DNA of 6,354 nucleotides from Smithellaceae bacterium (GCA_028704195.1 JAQVLL010000126.1:1-6354); one strand, 5' to 3'; positions 1-6,115 are shown, counted from the first letter of the stretch. Made by a program: numbers and translations. Notes: generated from the sequence alone by a model not told the origin.

Positions 1-1
1 C

Positions 2-325
2 ATTGCGAAAAGCGATGAAAACGATCTTATCACGGAGGTTTTTAGATCTAGAACAGTTATCATCGGGTCGCCCACTGTATCAAATAGCATTCTTCACTCT
101 GTGGCAGGTTTCATGCATCTTGTTAAGGAGTTGAAGTTCAAAGGCAAGAAAGCAGCTGCATTTGGCTGTTATGGCTGGAGCGGTGAGTCTGTTAAGACAT
201 TGAACGATCTGTTGTTATCTGCTGGGTTCGAAGTCCTGAATGACGGCTTCAGGGTTCAGTGGAACGCGGATGCCAATTCAAGAACTGAGGCGGTTGCATT
301 TGGAAAAGCAATAGCGAAAGAGTAA
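2..325 (+). CDS. A-type flavoprotein (FprA-like flavodiiron protein), C-terminal fragment
   Basis: This is the last 107 residues of a gene that begins upstream of the window; the frame is open from base 2 to a TAA at 323-325. The fragment is a flavodoxin-like FMN domain. GSPTVSN (fragment residues 22-28) and GCYGWSGE (55-62) match the phosphate-binding and isoalloxazine-binding loops of flavodiiron proteins, and the segment KFKGKKAAAFG between them is typical of the family. In known members, an N-terminal metallo-beta-lactamase-like diiron domain reduces O2 or NO to protect strict anaerobes, taking electrons from this FMN domain. The whole protein is usually about 400 residues, so roughly three quarters is missing here only because of the window edge. 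No rubredoxin domain follows, which argues against a flavorubredoxin. A terminator follows 25 bases after the stop, so this is the last gene of its unit. Whether it prefers O2 or NO cannot be told. Confidence 0.88.
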   Translation: MAKSDENDLITEVFRSRTVIIGSPTVSNSILHSVAGFMHLVKELKFKGKKAAAFGCYGWSGESVKTLNDLLLSAGFEVLNDGFRVQWNADANSRTEAVAFGKAIAKE

Positions 326-350
326 CCGGTAGATTAAGCATCTCTATCAA

Positions 351-382
351 GCAGCACTACCCGCTGGGATAGTGCTGTTTTT
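351..382 (+). terminator. Rho-independent terminator of the FprA-like gene
   Basis: A perfect 8-bp stem, CAGCACTA (352-359) with TAGTGCTG (370-377), encloses a 10-base loop (CCCGCTGGGA) that can close further by CCC/GGG pairing. It is followed directly by five T residues (378-382). The position 25 bases after the stop codon fits intrinsic termination. Confidence 0.9.
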
Positions 383-589
383 ACGTGCCCAGAGCTAGTT
401 AGTTCAATTATAAAAGTGAACAGGCTGGAGACAGGAAGTTCTTGAGTAAACATATGGAGAAACTAAATTACTACCTACACTTGAGGAAAGATTTCGACGC
501 GAAAATAACAATCAAGGAGTTCATATGAATTTTTTCACTTAAAATAATATCCTATTATCGAGCATGACTTTGCATATAAACTACGACTA

Positions 590-627
590 TTGACATCAAG
601 CAAACCAATGTCGATACATGTTTGTAT
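590..627 (+). promoter_or_regulatory. Candidate promoter with overlapping operator-like palindrome
   Basis: A consensus -35 hexamer TTGACA (590-595) is followed after 17 bases by GATACA (613-618), a poor -10 with three of six matches. The interrupted palindrome ATACA-TGTT-TGTAT (614-627) overlaps that -10, as an operator would. TGACAT (591-596) is also loosely mirrored by ATGTC (608-612). The nearest downstream gene on this strand is degV, about 330 bases away, so the link to degV is uncertain. The perfect -35 and spacing support it; the weak -10 argues against. Confidence 0.3.
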
Positions 628-844
628 AAGCTGCATCTATTCTATGTATAAAAAACTCATTGTGATAAACTTTGAAAAAAAGTAAAAACCAAAAATTGCT
701 ATCTGCCAACAAGACCTATCTAAATAAGTTTAACATTATATGCGTGAATCGAAAGATAAAGCATCTTAATATACATTTAATCTTTTTGTTCAATAATCCA
801 TAATGCGAAGATCAACAAGTAATCCGCCCTGGATGACTAAACCA

Positions 845-899
845 GCAAAGCCGGTTGGCTTTGCATGAGCATAGCCCCTTGTCTGCTTGGGGAAAGCAG
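845..899 (+). repeat. Tandem hairpins in the degV leader
   Basis: Two perfect stems lie in tandem upstream of degV. The first is GCAAAGCC (845-852), loop GGTT, GGCTTTGC (857-864). The second is CTGCTT (883-888), loop GGGGA, AAGCAG (894-899). The GGGG of the second loop is complementary to CCCC at 875-878, which gives a possible pseudoknot, although a single-base connecting loop makes that tight. Neither stem is followed by a T-tract, so they are not ordinary terminators. They may be a cis-acting leader structure or a dispersed repeat; no known riboswitch class was recognised. Confidence 0.4.
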
Positions 900-945
900 C
901 ACAATTCTCAATAATTATTCTTACGAGGCTTGTTCTGCGGGTTTT

Positions 946-952
946 AAGGAGG
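946..952 (+). promoter_or_regulatory. Ribosome binding site fixing the degV start
   Basis: AAGGAGG, a full Shine-Dalgarno match, sits 6 bases before ATG 959. It settles the start at 959 rather than at the upstream in-frame TTG at 887. Confidence 0.92.
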
Positions 953-958
953 AAACGT

Positions 959-1816
959 ATGATAAAAATCACTGCTGACAGCACTTGCGATCTTTCCAAA
1001 GAGATACTATATGAAATGGACATCACACTTACTCCACTTGTTGTAATGATAGGCGAAAAGGCTTATCATGATGGTGTGGATATCGTCCCCGCAGATATCT
1101 TCCGCTATGTTGAGTGTGACAATATACCCTGCAAAACTGCGGCGATTAACGCGTATGAATACGAACGTTTCTTTGAAGCAATATCACCGAAGCATGAAGC
1201 GGTCATACATATATGTATTGGCTCCAGTTTCTCTTCTTGTTATCAAAATGCACTTTTGGCGGCGCAAGAATTCGAAAATGTATACGTTGTTGACTCACAA
1301 AATCTCTCCTCGGGAAGCGGTCACCTTGTATACGAAGCAGCAAAAATGGCCAGGGCCGATGTTTCTGTAAATGATATATTGTGCCACCTAAAAGAGATAA
1401 TACCAAAGGTTGACTCAAGCTTTATTGTTGATCAGCTAGATTATCTATATAGAGGCGGTCGTTGTTCTGGCTTGGAAATGTATAGCGCAAGAATTTTACA
1501 GATCAAACCGTGTATTGAAGTTTCGAATGGCAGAATGATTGTTGGCAAAAAATATAGCGGCAGTTTCAAGCGCTGCTTGGAACAATATGTGAAAGACAAG
1601 TTATGCGATAAGCATGATATTGATTATAGGCGAGTTTTTATTACTCATCCTATGTGTTCGGCAAATATAGTCGAAGATGTGAAAGTGATGATTCAAAAGT
1701 ATGCGCATTTTGATGAAATGATTGAAACGAATGCCGGATGTACAATTTCCTGCCATTGTGGACCGAACACGCTTGGGATCCTGTTTCTACGCAAAGAAAG
1801 TAAATGCGGAAGTTAA
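959..1816 (+). CDS. DegV family (FakB-like) fatty-acid-binding protein
   Basis: The 285-residue product has the usual length of the DegV family (PF02645). These proteins bind a fatty acid; FakB members hand it to the kinase FakA for phosphorylation and entry into phospholipid synthesis at the cytoplasmic membrane. Family landmarks are in order: N-terminal strand IKITADST (2-9), the KTxxxx segment (59-64, Thr60), SSFSSCYQNA (89-98), VVDSQNLSSGSGH (110-122), GGRCS (166-170, Arg168) and HCGPNTLGILF (266-276, His266). Thr60, Ser92/93, Arg168 and His266 fall where the fatty-acid carboxylate ligands lie in FakB proteins. Odd points: the usual TSQPS after Lys is TAAIN here, and there are 15 cysteines, including C261, C265 and C267 around the key His. 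The gene stands alone with no fakA in view, so its partner is unknown. The family is clear; the ligand is inferred. Confidence 0.93.
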   Translation: MIKITADSTCDLSKEILYEMDITLTPLVVMIGEKAYHDGVDIVPADIFRYVECDNIPCKTAAINAYEYERFFEAISPKHEAVIHICIGSSFSSCYQNALLAAQEFENVYVVDSQNLSSGSGHLVYEAAKMARADVSVNDILCHLKEIIPKVDSSFIVDQLDYLYRGGRCSGLEMYSARILQIKPCIEVSNGRMIVGKKYSGSFKRCLEQYVKDKLCDKHDIDYRRVFITHPMCSANIVEDVKVMIQKYAHFDEMIETNAGCTISCHCGPNTLGILFLRKESKCGS

Positions 1817-2139
1817 AATGGATTTCGGTTCATAGACTTTGAATTCTTCGCTTTATAGCACTCGAATTGTAGGGTGTAGTTTACCCGCAGTTGAAAGCAA
1901 GGTATATTCGAGGTATATTTTGCACACGATCTATGCGCAAAAAAATAGTTAAAAATATTTGAGAATATCGCAATAGTGACCAAACTACTACACGATTCTT
2001 GCTGCAGTATTTTGGCAATGGAATAGCACTAACGATTACTTAATTATCGCAAAACGAATAATGAGAAGCGTATTTTTGTTCGCAGCAATATGTAAAATGT
2101 TTACTTGAAAGTTGAGAGAATAAGACTAGGACAAGAATA
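1817..2139. other. AT-rich intergenic region between convergent genes
   Basis: About 320 bases separate the 3' ends of degV (+) and the reductase (-). No open frame longer than about 25 codons with a ribosome binding site was found on either strand, and no obvious terminator follows degV. The region holds a promoter-like pair at 1891-1919 that includes a short direct repeat, AGGTATATT at 1900-1908 and 1911-1919. The rest is featureless AT-rich sequence with no recognised RNA family. Confidence 0.6.
1891..1919 (+). promoter_or_regulatory. Sigma-A-type promoter facing no gene
   Basis: TTGAAA (1891-1896) and TATATT (1914-1919) each match consensus at five of six positions and are separated by exactly 17 bases. 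A transcript would start near 1926 and run toward the hairpin at 2140-2165, giving about 240 bases with no coding potential. It could make a small RNA or antisense to the reductase 3' end, or be a chance match in AT-rich DNA. Confidence 0.4.
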
Positions 2140-2165
2140 CCGGCCCGTGATTGAGCACGGGCCGG
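2130..2165 (-). terminator. Rho-independent terminator of the ene-reductase gene
   Basis: A perfect 10-bp, GC-rich stem, CCGGCCCGTG (2140-2149) with CACGGGCCGG (2156-2165), encloses a 6-base loop. On the minus strand it is followed by the moderately U-rich TATTCTTGT. It begins 17 bases after the reductase stop codon. The opposite side is followed by ATTCAGCG, so it should terminate well only on the minus strand, though it may block convergent readthrough. Confidence 0.85.
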
Positions 2166-2182
2166 ATTCAGCGAATGGAAGA

Positions 2183-4246
2183 TTATTTTGAGAGTTTCAT
2201 CACCAAGTCGTTCGCGGAGAGTATAGCGGTTTTCAAATTCCCTACATTGCTCGCGTCTCCAATGATATACAGATGCTTACGCGACTTTGCGGCAAGCGGC
2301 GTACCGGCAGTATAACCAATGGATGTAATAACGGTATCGGCGGCGATTTCCTTGTTTCCATCTTTTGTACGAATAAGGACGGATGTATCTGTCACCTCAA
2401 GGACGGTGGATTCCAGATACACCGGGACGTCATGGAATTTCAGCTCATCCCGGAGCATGTTTGAGTTTGCAGCGCAAACCCCCGGCGCCTTGACCAGATC
2501 GTTGAGCATTTCAACAATGAAGGGATGTTTGCCGGACAGTGCAAGTTCGTATGCGATTTCACAGCCTGTCAACCCTCCACCGATGACGGCGACTCGATCG
2601 CCCACCTCCTTCGCGCGCAGGAGGTATTGAGTGGCGGTCATTGCTTTTTCTCCACCGGGGACTTTCAAAAATCTGGGCCGTGCTCCTGTGGCAATCACGA
2701 TCTCATCTACGGCAAGCTTACTCAAATCGGCAATTTCCGTATTCAAATGGACTGCGACTGAGGACTTTTCTAATTCACGCTTGTACCACAAAAGCAACTG
2801 CTTGTCCTTTTCCTTAAAATCCGGCGCAGCGGCGGCAATGAATACACCGCCAAGTTCGCCGGTTTTTTCATATAAGTCGACCATATGACCGCGTTTAGAG
2901 GCCTGAAGGGCAAATTCTATACCGCCGATGCCTCCACCAATGACGGCGATTTTTCTAGGTCTTTTGGCCTTTCGCACCGGGTATTTGCTTTCGTCAAGCG
3001 TTCTTGGATTTAGTGCACAACGCCCCATATGAAGATTCATCAAATCGATATAGCAGCCTTCGTGACAGTATGTGGTCAGTGGCAAACAGGCGGCATGACA
3101 GGAAATACAGGGTCGAATGTCCTTCACCCGGTCTTCCTTGAGCTTAGTGATGTATGCTTCTTCGCACAGGAACTGACGGCCCAGCCCCATTGCGTCTATC
3201 CGCCCATCGTGAATAGCGTCAGCTGCTTCTTCAGCCTGCATGCGCCCTGCGCAGACGATCGGTGCGTCGGTGTATTTTTTTATATGCGCCGCTTCTTCAA
3301 GATTGGTATTCAGTGGCATATAAACTGGGGGATGCGCCCAATACCAAGCGTCATAGGTGCCGTTATCACAATTGAACATGTCATAGCCGGCTTCCCGGAG
3401 ATAAGCGATTGCTTTTTCACTCTCTTCAAGAGATCGGCCGGCCTCCACAAACTCTTCACCGGGAAGAGCCCCTTGATTGAATGCTTTGGTTTTGCTGGTG
3501 ACACTGTAACGCAGCGATACTGGGAAATCCTTACCGCAAACTCGCTTGATCTCTTGCACGATTTCAACGGGGAACCGATATCGGTTTTCAAAACTACCGC
3601 CATATTCGTCGGTGCGATGATTGGTGTAAGGCATGGTGAATTGATCCAACAGATACCCCTCGTGTACGGCGTGAATTTCAACTCCGTCCACGCCGGCCTG
3701 TTTGCAAAGCAACGCTGTCTGTCCAAAGGCATATACGATTTGGTGGATTTCATTTACGGTCAGTTGGCGATGAGGATATTTGGGGTTCCATACGTTGGGG
3801 GAACCTTCATCCGGGGCCACCATCCACTTGTCGATTCCAAGAAAAGGCTTGGTGAGAGCAGTGAGGAACTTATTGTCTATAATGGACATCATCATGGGCG
3901 GAAGCGGGAAAGAGCGACCGGTGCCAGCCGTTAACTGAAAAAACACTTTTGAACCAAACGAGTGGATTTCATCCATAAGAGGCCGGACAGGCTTGAACAC
4001 TTCCGGATGCTTGTAAAGCCATTTACTTCCGACAATACTAAGCATGGGGATAGCGCCGGGAATCATCAAGCCGATGCCATCTTTTGCTCGTTCGCGATAG
4101 AACGTTTCCACACCATGATTAAACCCGGTTTTTGCTTCCCAGTTAATCATGTTTGTGCCCTCCATAGGGCAGAGGACAAAGCGGTTTTTAATCGTTACGC
4201 TACCGACTTGCCAAGGTTGAAAGAGAGGTTCATATCGACCGTTCAT
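2183..4246 (-). CDS. FAD/FMN/iron-sulfur ene-reductase (2-enoate reductase, BaiCD, FadH type)
   Basis: The 687-residue protein has the three-part build of 2,4-dienoyl-CoA reductase, 2-enoate reductase and bile-acid BaiCD/BaiH enzymes. Residues 1-370 form an Old Yellow Enzyme FMN barrel: NRFVLCPMEG (21-30), IHAVHEGYLLDQF (191-203), HRTDEYGGSFENR (210-222), AGRM (333-336), GLGRQFL (354-360). Residues 380-410 are the iron-sulfur segment with cysteines 380, 383, 387 and 410. Residues 432-460 (GGGIGG, Glu460) bind FAD, 552-579 (GGGLTG) bind the nicotinamide cofactor, and IIGDA (661-665) closes the FAD domain. Glu579 at the end of the second strand favours NADH over NADPH. Such enzymes reduce an activated C=C bond of enoates, enoyl-CoAs or 3-oxo-steroids, usually in the cytoplasm of anaerobes. 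His305 in YDAWYWAHPP may be the proton donor by analogy with FadH His252 (inference). Odd: the third-to-fourth cysteine spacing is 22, with extra Cys394 and Cys398. The divergent TetR gene suggests substrate induction. The exact substrate is unknown. Confidence 0.92.
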   Translation of the reverse strand: MNGRYEPLFQPWQVGSVTIKNRFVLCPMEGTNMINWEAKTGFNHGVETFYRERAKDGIGLMIPGAIPMLSIVGSKWLYKHPEVFKPVRPLMDEIHSFGSKVFFQLTAGTGRSFPLPPMMMSIIDNKFLTALTKPFLGIDKWMVAPDEGSPNVWNPKYPHRQLTVNEIHQIVYAFGQTALLCKQAGVDGVEIHAVHEGYLLDQFTMPYTNHRTDEYGGSFENRYRFPVEIVQEIKRVCGKDFPVSLRYSVTSKTKAFNQGALPGEEFVEAGRSLEESEKAIAYLREAGYDMFNCDNGTYDAWYWAHPPVYMPLNTNLEEAAHIKKYTDAPIVCAGRMQAEEAADAIHDGRIDAMGLGRQFLCEEAYITKLKEDRVKDIRPCISCHAACLPLTTYCHEGCYIDLMNLHMGRCALNPRTLDESKYPVRKAKRPRKIAVIGGGIGGIEFALQASKRGHMVDLYEKTGELGGVFIAAAAPDFKEKDKQLLLWYKRELEKSSVAVHLNTEIADLSKLAVDEIVIATGARPRFLKVPGGEKAMTATQYLLRAKEVGDRVAVIGGGLTGCEIAYELALSGKHPFIVEMLNDLVKAPGVCAANSNMLRDELKFHDVPVYLESTVLEVTDTSVLIRTKDGNKEIAADTVITSIGYTAGTPLAAKSRKHLYIIGDASNVGNLKTAILSANDLVMKLSK

Positions 4247-4255
4247 AAATACTTA

Positions 4256-4260
4256 CTCCT
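4256..4260 (-). promoter_or_regulatory. Ribosome binding site of the ene-reductase
   Basis: AGGAG read on the minus strand, 9 bases before ATG 4246. It supports that Met as the start, which also leaves the usual short N-terminus ahead of the family motif KNRF. Confidence 0.8.
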
Positions 4261-4301
4261 ATTCTTTGTTGTAACACATGTTGTTTTCATAACACGTATT
4301 C

Positions 4302-4330
4302 AGTATAATAAGATCGAAAAAACGACTCAA
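4302..4330 (-). promoter_or_regulatory. Promoter of the ene-reductase
   Basis: On the minus strand TTGAGT (4330-4325) and TATACT (4307-4302) are separated by exactly 17 bases. The predicted start is near 4295, giving a leader of about 50 bases. Two TAACAC hexamers (GTGTTA on the transcribed sense) lie at 4290-4295 and 4272-4277, that is at the start site and just downstream of it, where a repressor could act. Confidence 0.7.
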
Positions 4331-4371
4331 CCATTGATTTCCTGAAAAATGTTAGAAAACCAACGATAGCA

Positions 4372-4383
4372 TATAATGTGTTG
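4372..4383 (+). promoter_or_regulatory. -10 element of the TetR-family gene with adjoining GTGTTG
   Basis: A perfect TATAAT (4372-4377) lies 33 bases ahead of the start codon. No good -35 is seen at 16-18 bases spacing (ATGTTA at 4349-4354 is the best), so the promoter may be weak or need an activator. GTGTTG (4378-4383) directly follows the -10 and resembles the GTGTTA hexamers at the reductase start site, which would fit autoregulation. Confidence 0.5.
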
Positions 4384-4409
4384 TATTCAAGAAAAGGATA
4401 TTTAAAATT

Positions 4410-4973
4410 ATGAAAGAAAATCGCAAAACGAAATACACGAGAACCGTAATAAAAGATAGCTTTTTTGAACTGCTGAAAGACAAACCATTTGGCAGAATCA
4501 CCGTAAAAGAAATCACAGAGCATGCGGACATTAACCGAGCGACTTTTTATGCTCACTACAGGGATTGCAACGATCTGATGCGTGAAGTAGAGAAAGAGAT
4601 GGCGCAACATGTGATCGAAGCGGTGGAGCAGCTATATAAAGAGACGGATTATCAGAACGATGTTGTGGACGCATTGTTCGATACGCTGCGCAAGCACAAG
4701 GAAATGTGCATGTGGTTTATGGTTGATCAATCGACCGGATATGGGAAGAAACTGATTTGTGACTATGCAATGCATAAGTGCATTCCGGTTTGGCGAGAGC
4801 GGAGAGAGATTTCGCAGGAACAGGCGGAATGGTTTTTCACCTATATCTACAATGGAGCGTTTGCATTTCTCAAAGCATGGTACGACGAAGGCTTTTCAGG
4901 GGACTGGAACCAGAAAAAACAGCTGTTCGGCGAAATAGTTCGCAGCAATCTGCTATTTATATATAGAGAGTAA
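4410..4973 (+). CDS. TetR/AcrR family transcriptional regulator
   Basis: The 187-residue product has the normal TetR length. The N-terminal DNA-binding domain includes residues 10-57; the helix-turn-helix ITVKEITEHADINRATFYAHY (30-50) carries the family hallmark TFYxHY. The C-terminal half (about 60-187) is helical with many aromatics, ending in FFTYIYNGAFAFLKAWYDEGF (142-162), a pattern common in TetR members with a DhaS-like C-terminal domain, and should bind ligand and dimerise. TetR proteins normally repress a divergent gene until a small molecule binds. Its divergence from the ene-reductase across 163 bases makes that gene the most likely target, and the ligand may be the enzyme's substrate or a relative (inference). 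ATG 4410 is the first Met of the frame; AAAAGGA (4392-4398) is 11 bases away, a long spacing that suggests modest translation. No terminator was seen after it. Confidence 0.93.
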   Translation: MKENRKTKYTRTVIKDSFFELLKDKPFGRITVKEITEHADINRATFYAHYRDCNDLMREVEKEMAQHVIEAVEQLYKETDYQNDVVDALFDTLRKHKEMCMWFMVDQSTGYGKKLICDYAMHKCIPVWRERREISQEQAEWFFTYIYNGAFAFLKAWYDEGFSGDWNQKKQLFGEIVRSNLLFIYRE

Positions 4974-5084
4974 ACGAACCTCCTATCGGTTGATATTTTG
5001 GAATTGGGAACGCGAATAAACTCACCTCGCTCATGGCGAACGATCCTCCTGAATTGATAGAATATTAAGGATCATTCACTAAAA

Positions 5085-5984
5085 TTATAGTAAATTATAT
5101 TGCTTAAAAAAGTAGACTTCATGGATTTTGTTTCGCTTCGGCTGACGAGTGCTTTTCGTTACAGTGCTCCATAAGGTATGCGCCCGAAAACCAAGCGCAG
5201 CGGTAGCAAGGCAAAGCGCCGTCTCGCCGAAACTGGCAAACGAGAGCGGGATAATCGGGATCGTCGAAGCAATTACAAACCCGATGACGGAATAGAACGC
5301 AATCCCGTGGTGATGCTCAAACAGATGGCTGACAAGCCGCGCTAACAATGAGACCGTTGCGAGGATGCCAATTGAAAACGGGATAAGTACGGCAAGATCA
5401 AGGCTTGCTATTCCAGCCGAAAGCGGCTTGTATAGCCCGAAGAACAACAGCACGGAGGAAGAGCTCATTCCTGGAACGATTAGGCTGATTCCCCAAAGAA
5501 CGCCACAGAATATAAACCATCCGAACGAAGGCGTCAGCGTGGTCTGCGTGCTGTGCTTCAGAATTGAAAAGAACACAAGCAGCGTAGCAGTACTGAACGC
5601 AAGCGCGATCCACATGCCTTTTGTACGCCCCTGCTTTGCGCCTTCTTTTAAAAGCGACGGGAACGTTCCGGCGATCAGGCCGATGAACAGCGATGTTGTA
5701 ATTGTGGAGTTGCGTTCCAGAAGATTGGCAATCAGTCCGGCCAAGCCGACGAACCCAAGCGCAAGTCCAATTCCGATAGGAACGAGCAGTTTCCAATGCT
5801 TTGGGAAGTTTTTCAGCGGCTTGGCAAGAAACGCCATCATCGGCTGGTAGATACCAAACGTGACACAGAGTACACCGCCGGATATCCCCGGAAGGATTGC
5901 GCCAGCTCCGATAATGATGCCTTGCATCACTCGCAAGAGTATGCTTATGATCGCTGAGAAACCATTGCGCTGATTTTGTTCCAT
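5085..5984 (-). CDS. DUF368 family membrane protein (PopT-like), C-terminus apparently frameshifted
   Basis: The 299-residue protein is almost wholly hydrophobic, with about eight to ten membrane segments between residues 10 and 266. It has the two related half-site motifs of DUF368 (PF04018): GAGAILPGISGG (26-37) and GISLIVPGMSSSS (165-177), each followed by a GxY segment (GIYQP, GLYKP). DUF368 proteins named PopT have been reported to return the carrier lipid undecaprenyl phosphate across the membrane for reuse in wall synthesis; that role is inferred here from family only. ATG 5984 is supported by GAAAGG (5998-5993) 8 bases upstream. Odd: from Phe266 the sequence becomes polar and ends in an AT-rich tail (EVYFFKQYNLL) unlike the family. 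The other frame across the T4 run at 5190-5187 reads SGAYLMEHCNEKH and stops at 5121-5119, so a single base seems lost. The main domain is intact, so the protein may still work. Confidence 0.87.
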   Translation of the reverse strand: MEQNQRNGFSAIISILLRVMQGIIIGAGAILPGISGGVLCVTFGIYQPMMAFLAKPLKNFPKHWKLLVPIGIGLALGFVGLAGLIANLLERNSTITTSLFIGLIAGTFPSLLKEGAKQGRTKGMWIALAFSTATLLVFFSILKHSTQTTLTPSFGWFIFCGVLWGISLIVPGMSSSSVLLFFGLYKPLSAGIASLDLAVLIPFSIGILATVSLLARLVSHLFEHHHGIAFYSVIGFVIASTIPIIPLSFASFGETALCLATAALGFRAHTLWSTVTKSTRQPKRNKIHEVYFFKQYNLL

Positions 5985-5992
5985 TCGTTTGA

Positions 5993-5998
5993 CCTTTC
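5993..5998 (-). promoter_or_regulatory. Ribosome binding site of the DUF368 gene
   Basis: GAAAGG on the minus strand, 8 bases before ATG 5984. Further upstream is a TATACT -10-like hexamer (plus positions 6018-6023) without a good -35, so the promoter is only suggested. Confidence 0.6.
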
Positions 5999-6115
5999 AA
6001 AATAAATCTTTATTCTAGTATACGAAATCTGACTCGGAACATCATAGTGAATTACTCATGGATACAAAAAAGACACAGGGTATTTTGCTTCCCGCTCGAT
6101 CTGCACAAGAAGAGG

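Larger units (their letters stand above)
383..958. other. Long AT-rich intergenic region without a convincing gene
   Basis: This 576-base stretch separates the FprA-like terminator from degV. No open frame in it has both a good ribosome binding site and a plausible protein; the 78-codon minus-strand frame that crosses its right end runs into degV and has no family resemblance. What it does hold: a promoter/operator-like site (590-627), an orphan Shine-Dalgarno plus ATG that stops after five codons (514-542), two small hairpins (845-864, 883-899) and the degV ribosome binding site. It could be a long untranslated leader for degV, eroded gene remains, or both. Confidence 0.6.

Noticed and set aside
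845..864. Hairpin GCAAAGCC/GGCTTTGC as a terminator
   Set aside because: No T-run follows on either strand; it is kept only as a structural element.
887..958. Longer degV start (TTG at 887), adding 24 residues
   Set aside because: The added residues are basic and unlike the family, while ATG 959 has a perfect AAGGAGG and begins with the conserved first strand.
790..1026. 78-codon minus-strand frame across the degV start
   Set aside because: It overlaps the degV ribosome binding site and coding start, has no own Shine-Dalgarno, and resembles no protein family.
3029..3934. 301-codon open frame on the plus strand
   Set aside because: It lies wholly antisense inside the well-supported ene-reductase gene, has no ribosome binding site and no family features; the frame is open because of the reductase's codon use.
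5042..5073. Inverted repeat GATCCT/AGGATC between the convergent TetR and DUF368 genes as a terminator
   Set aside because: The stem is only 6 bp with a 20-base loop and no T-tract on either strand.
5398..6000. 200-codon minus-strand frame and a 161-codon plus-strand frame (5365-5850)
   Set aside because: Both are shadows of the DUF368 gene in other frames; the DUF368 frame has the membrane segments and motifs, these do not.
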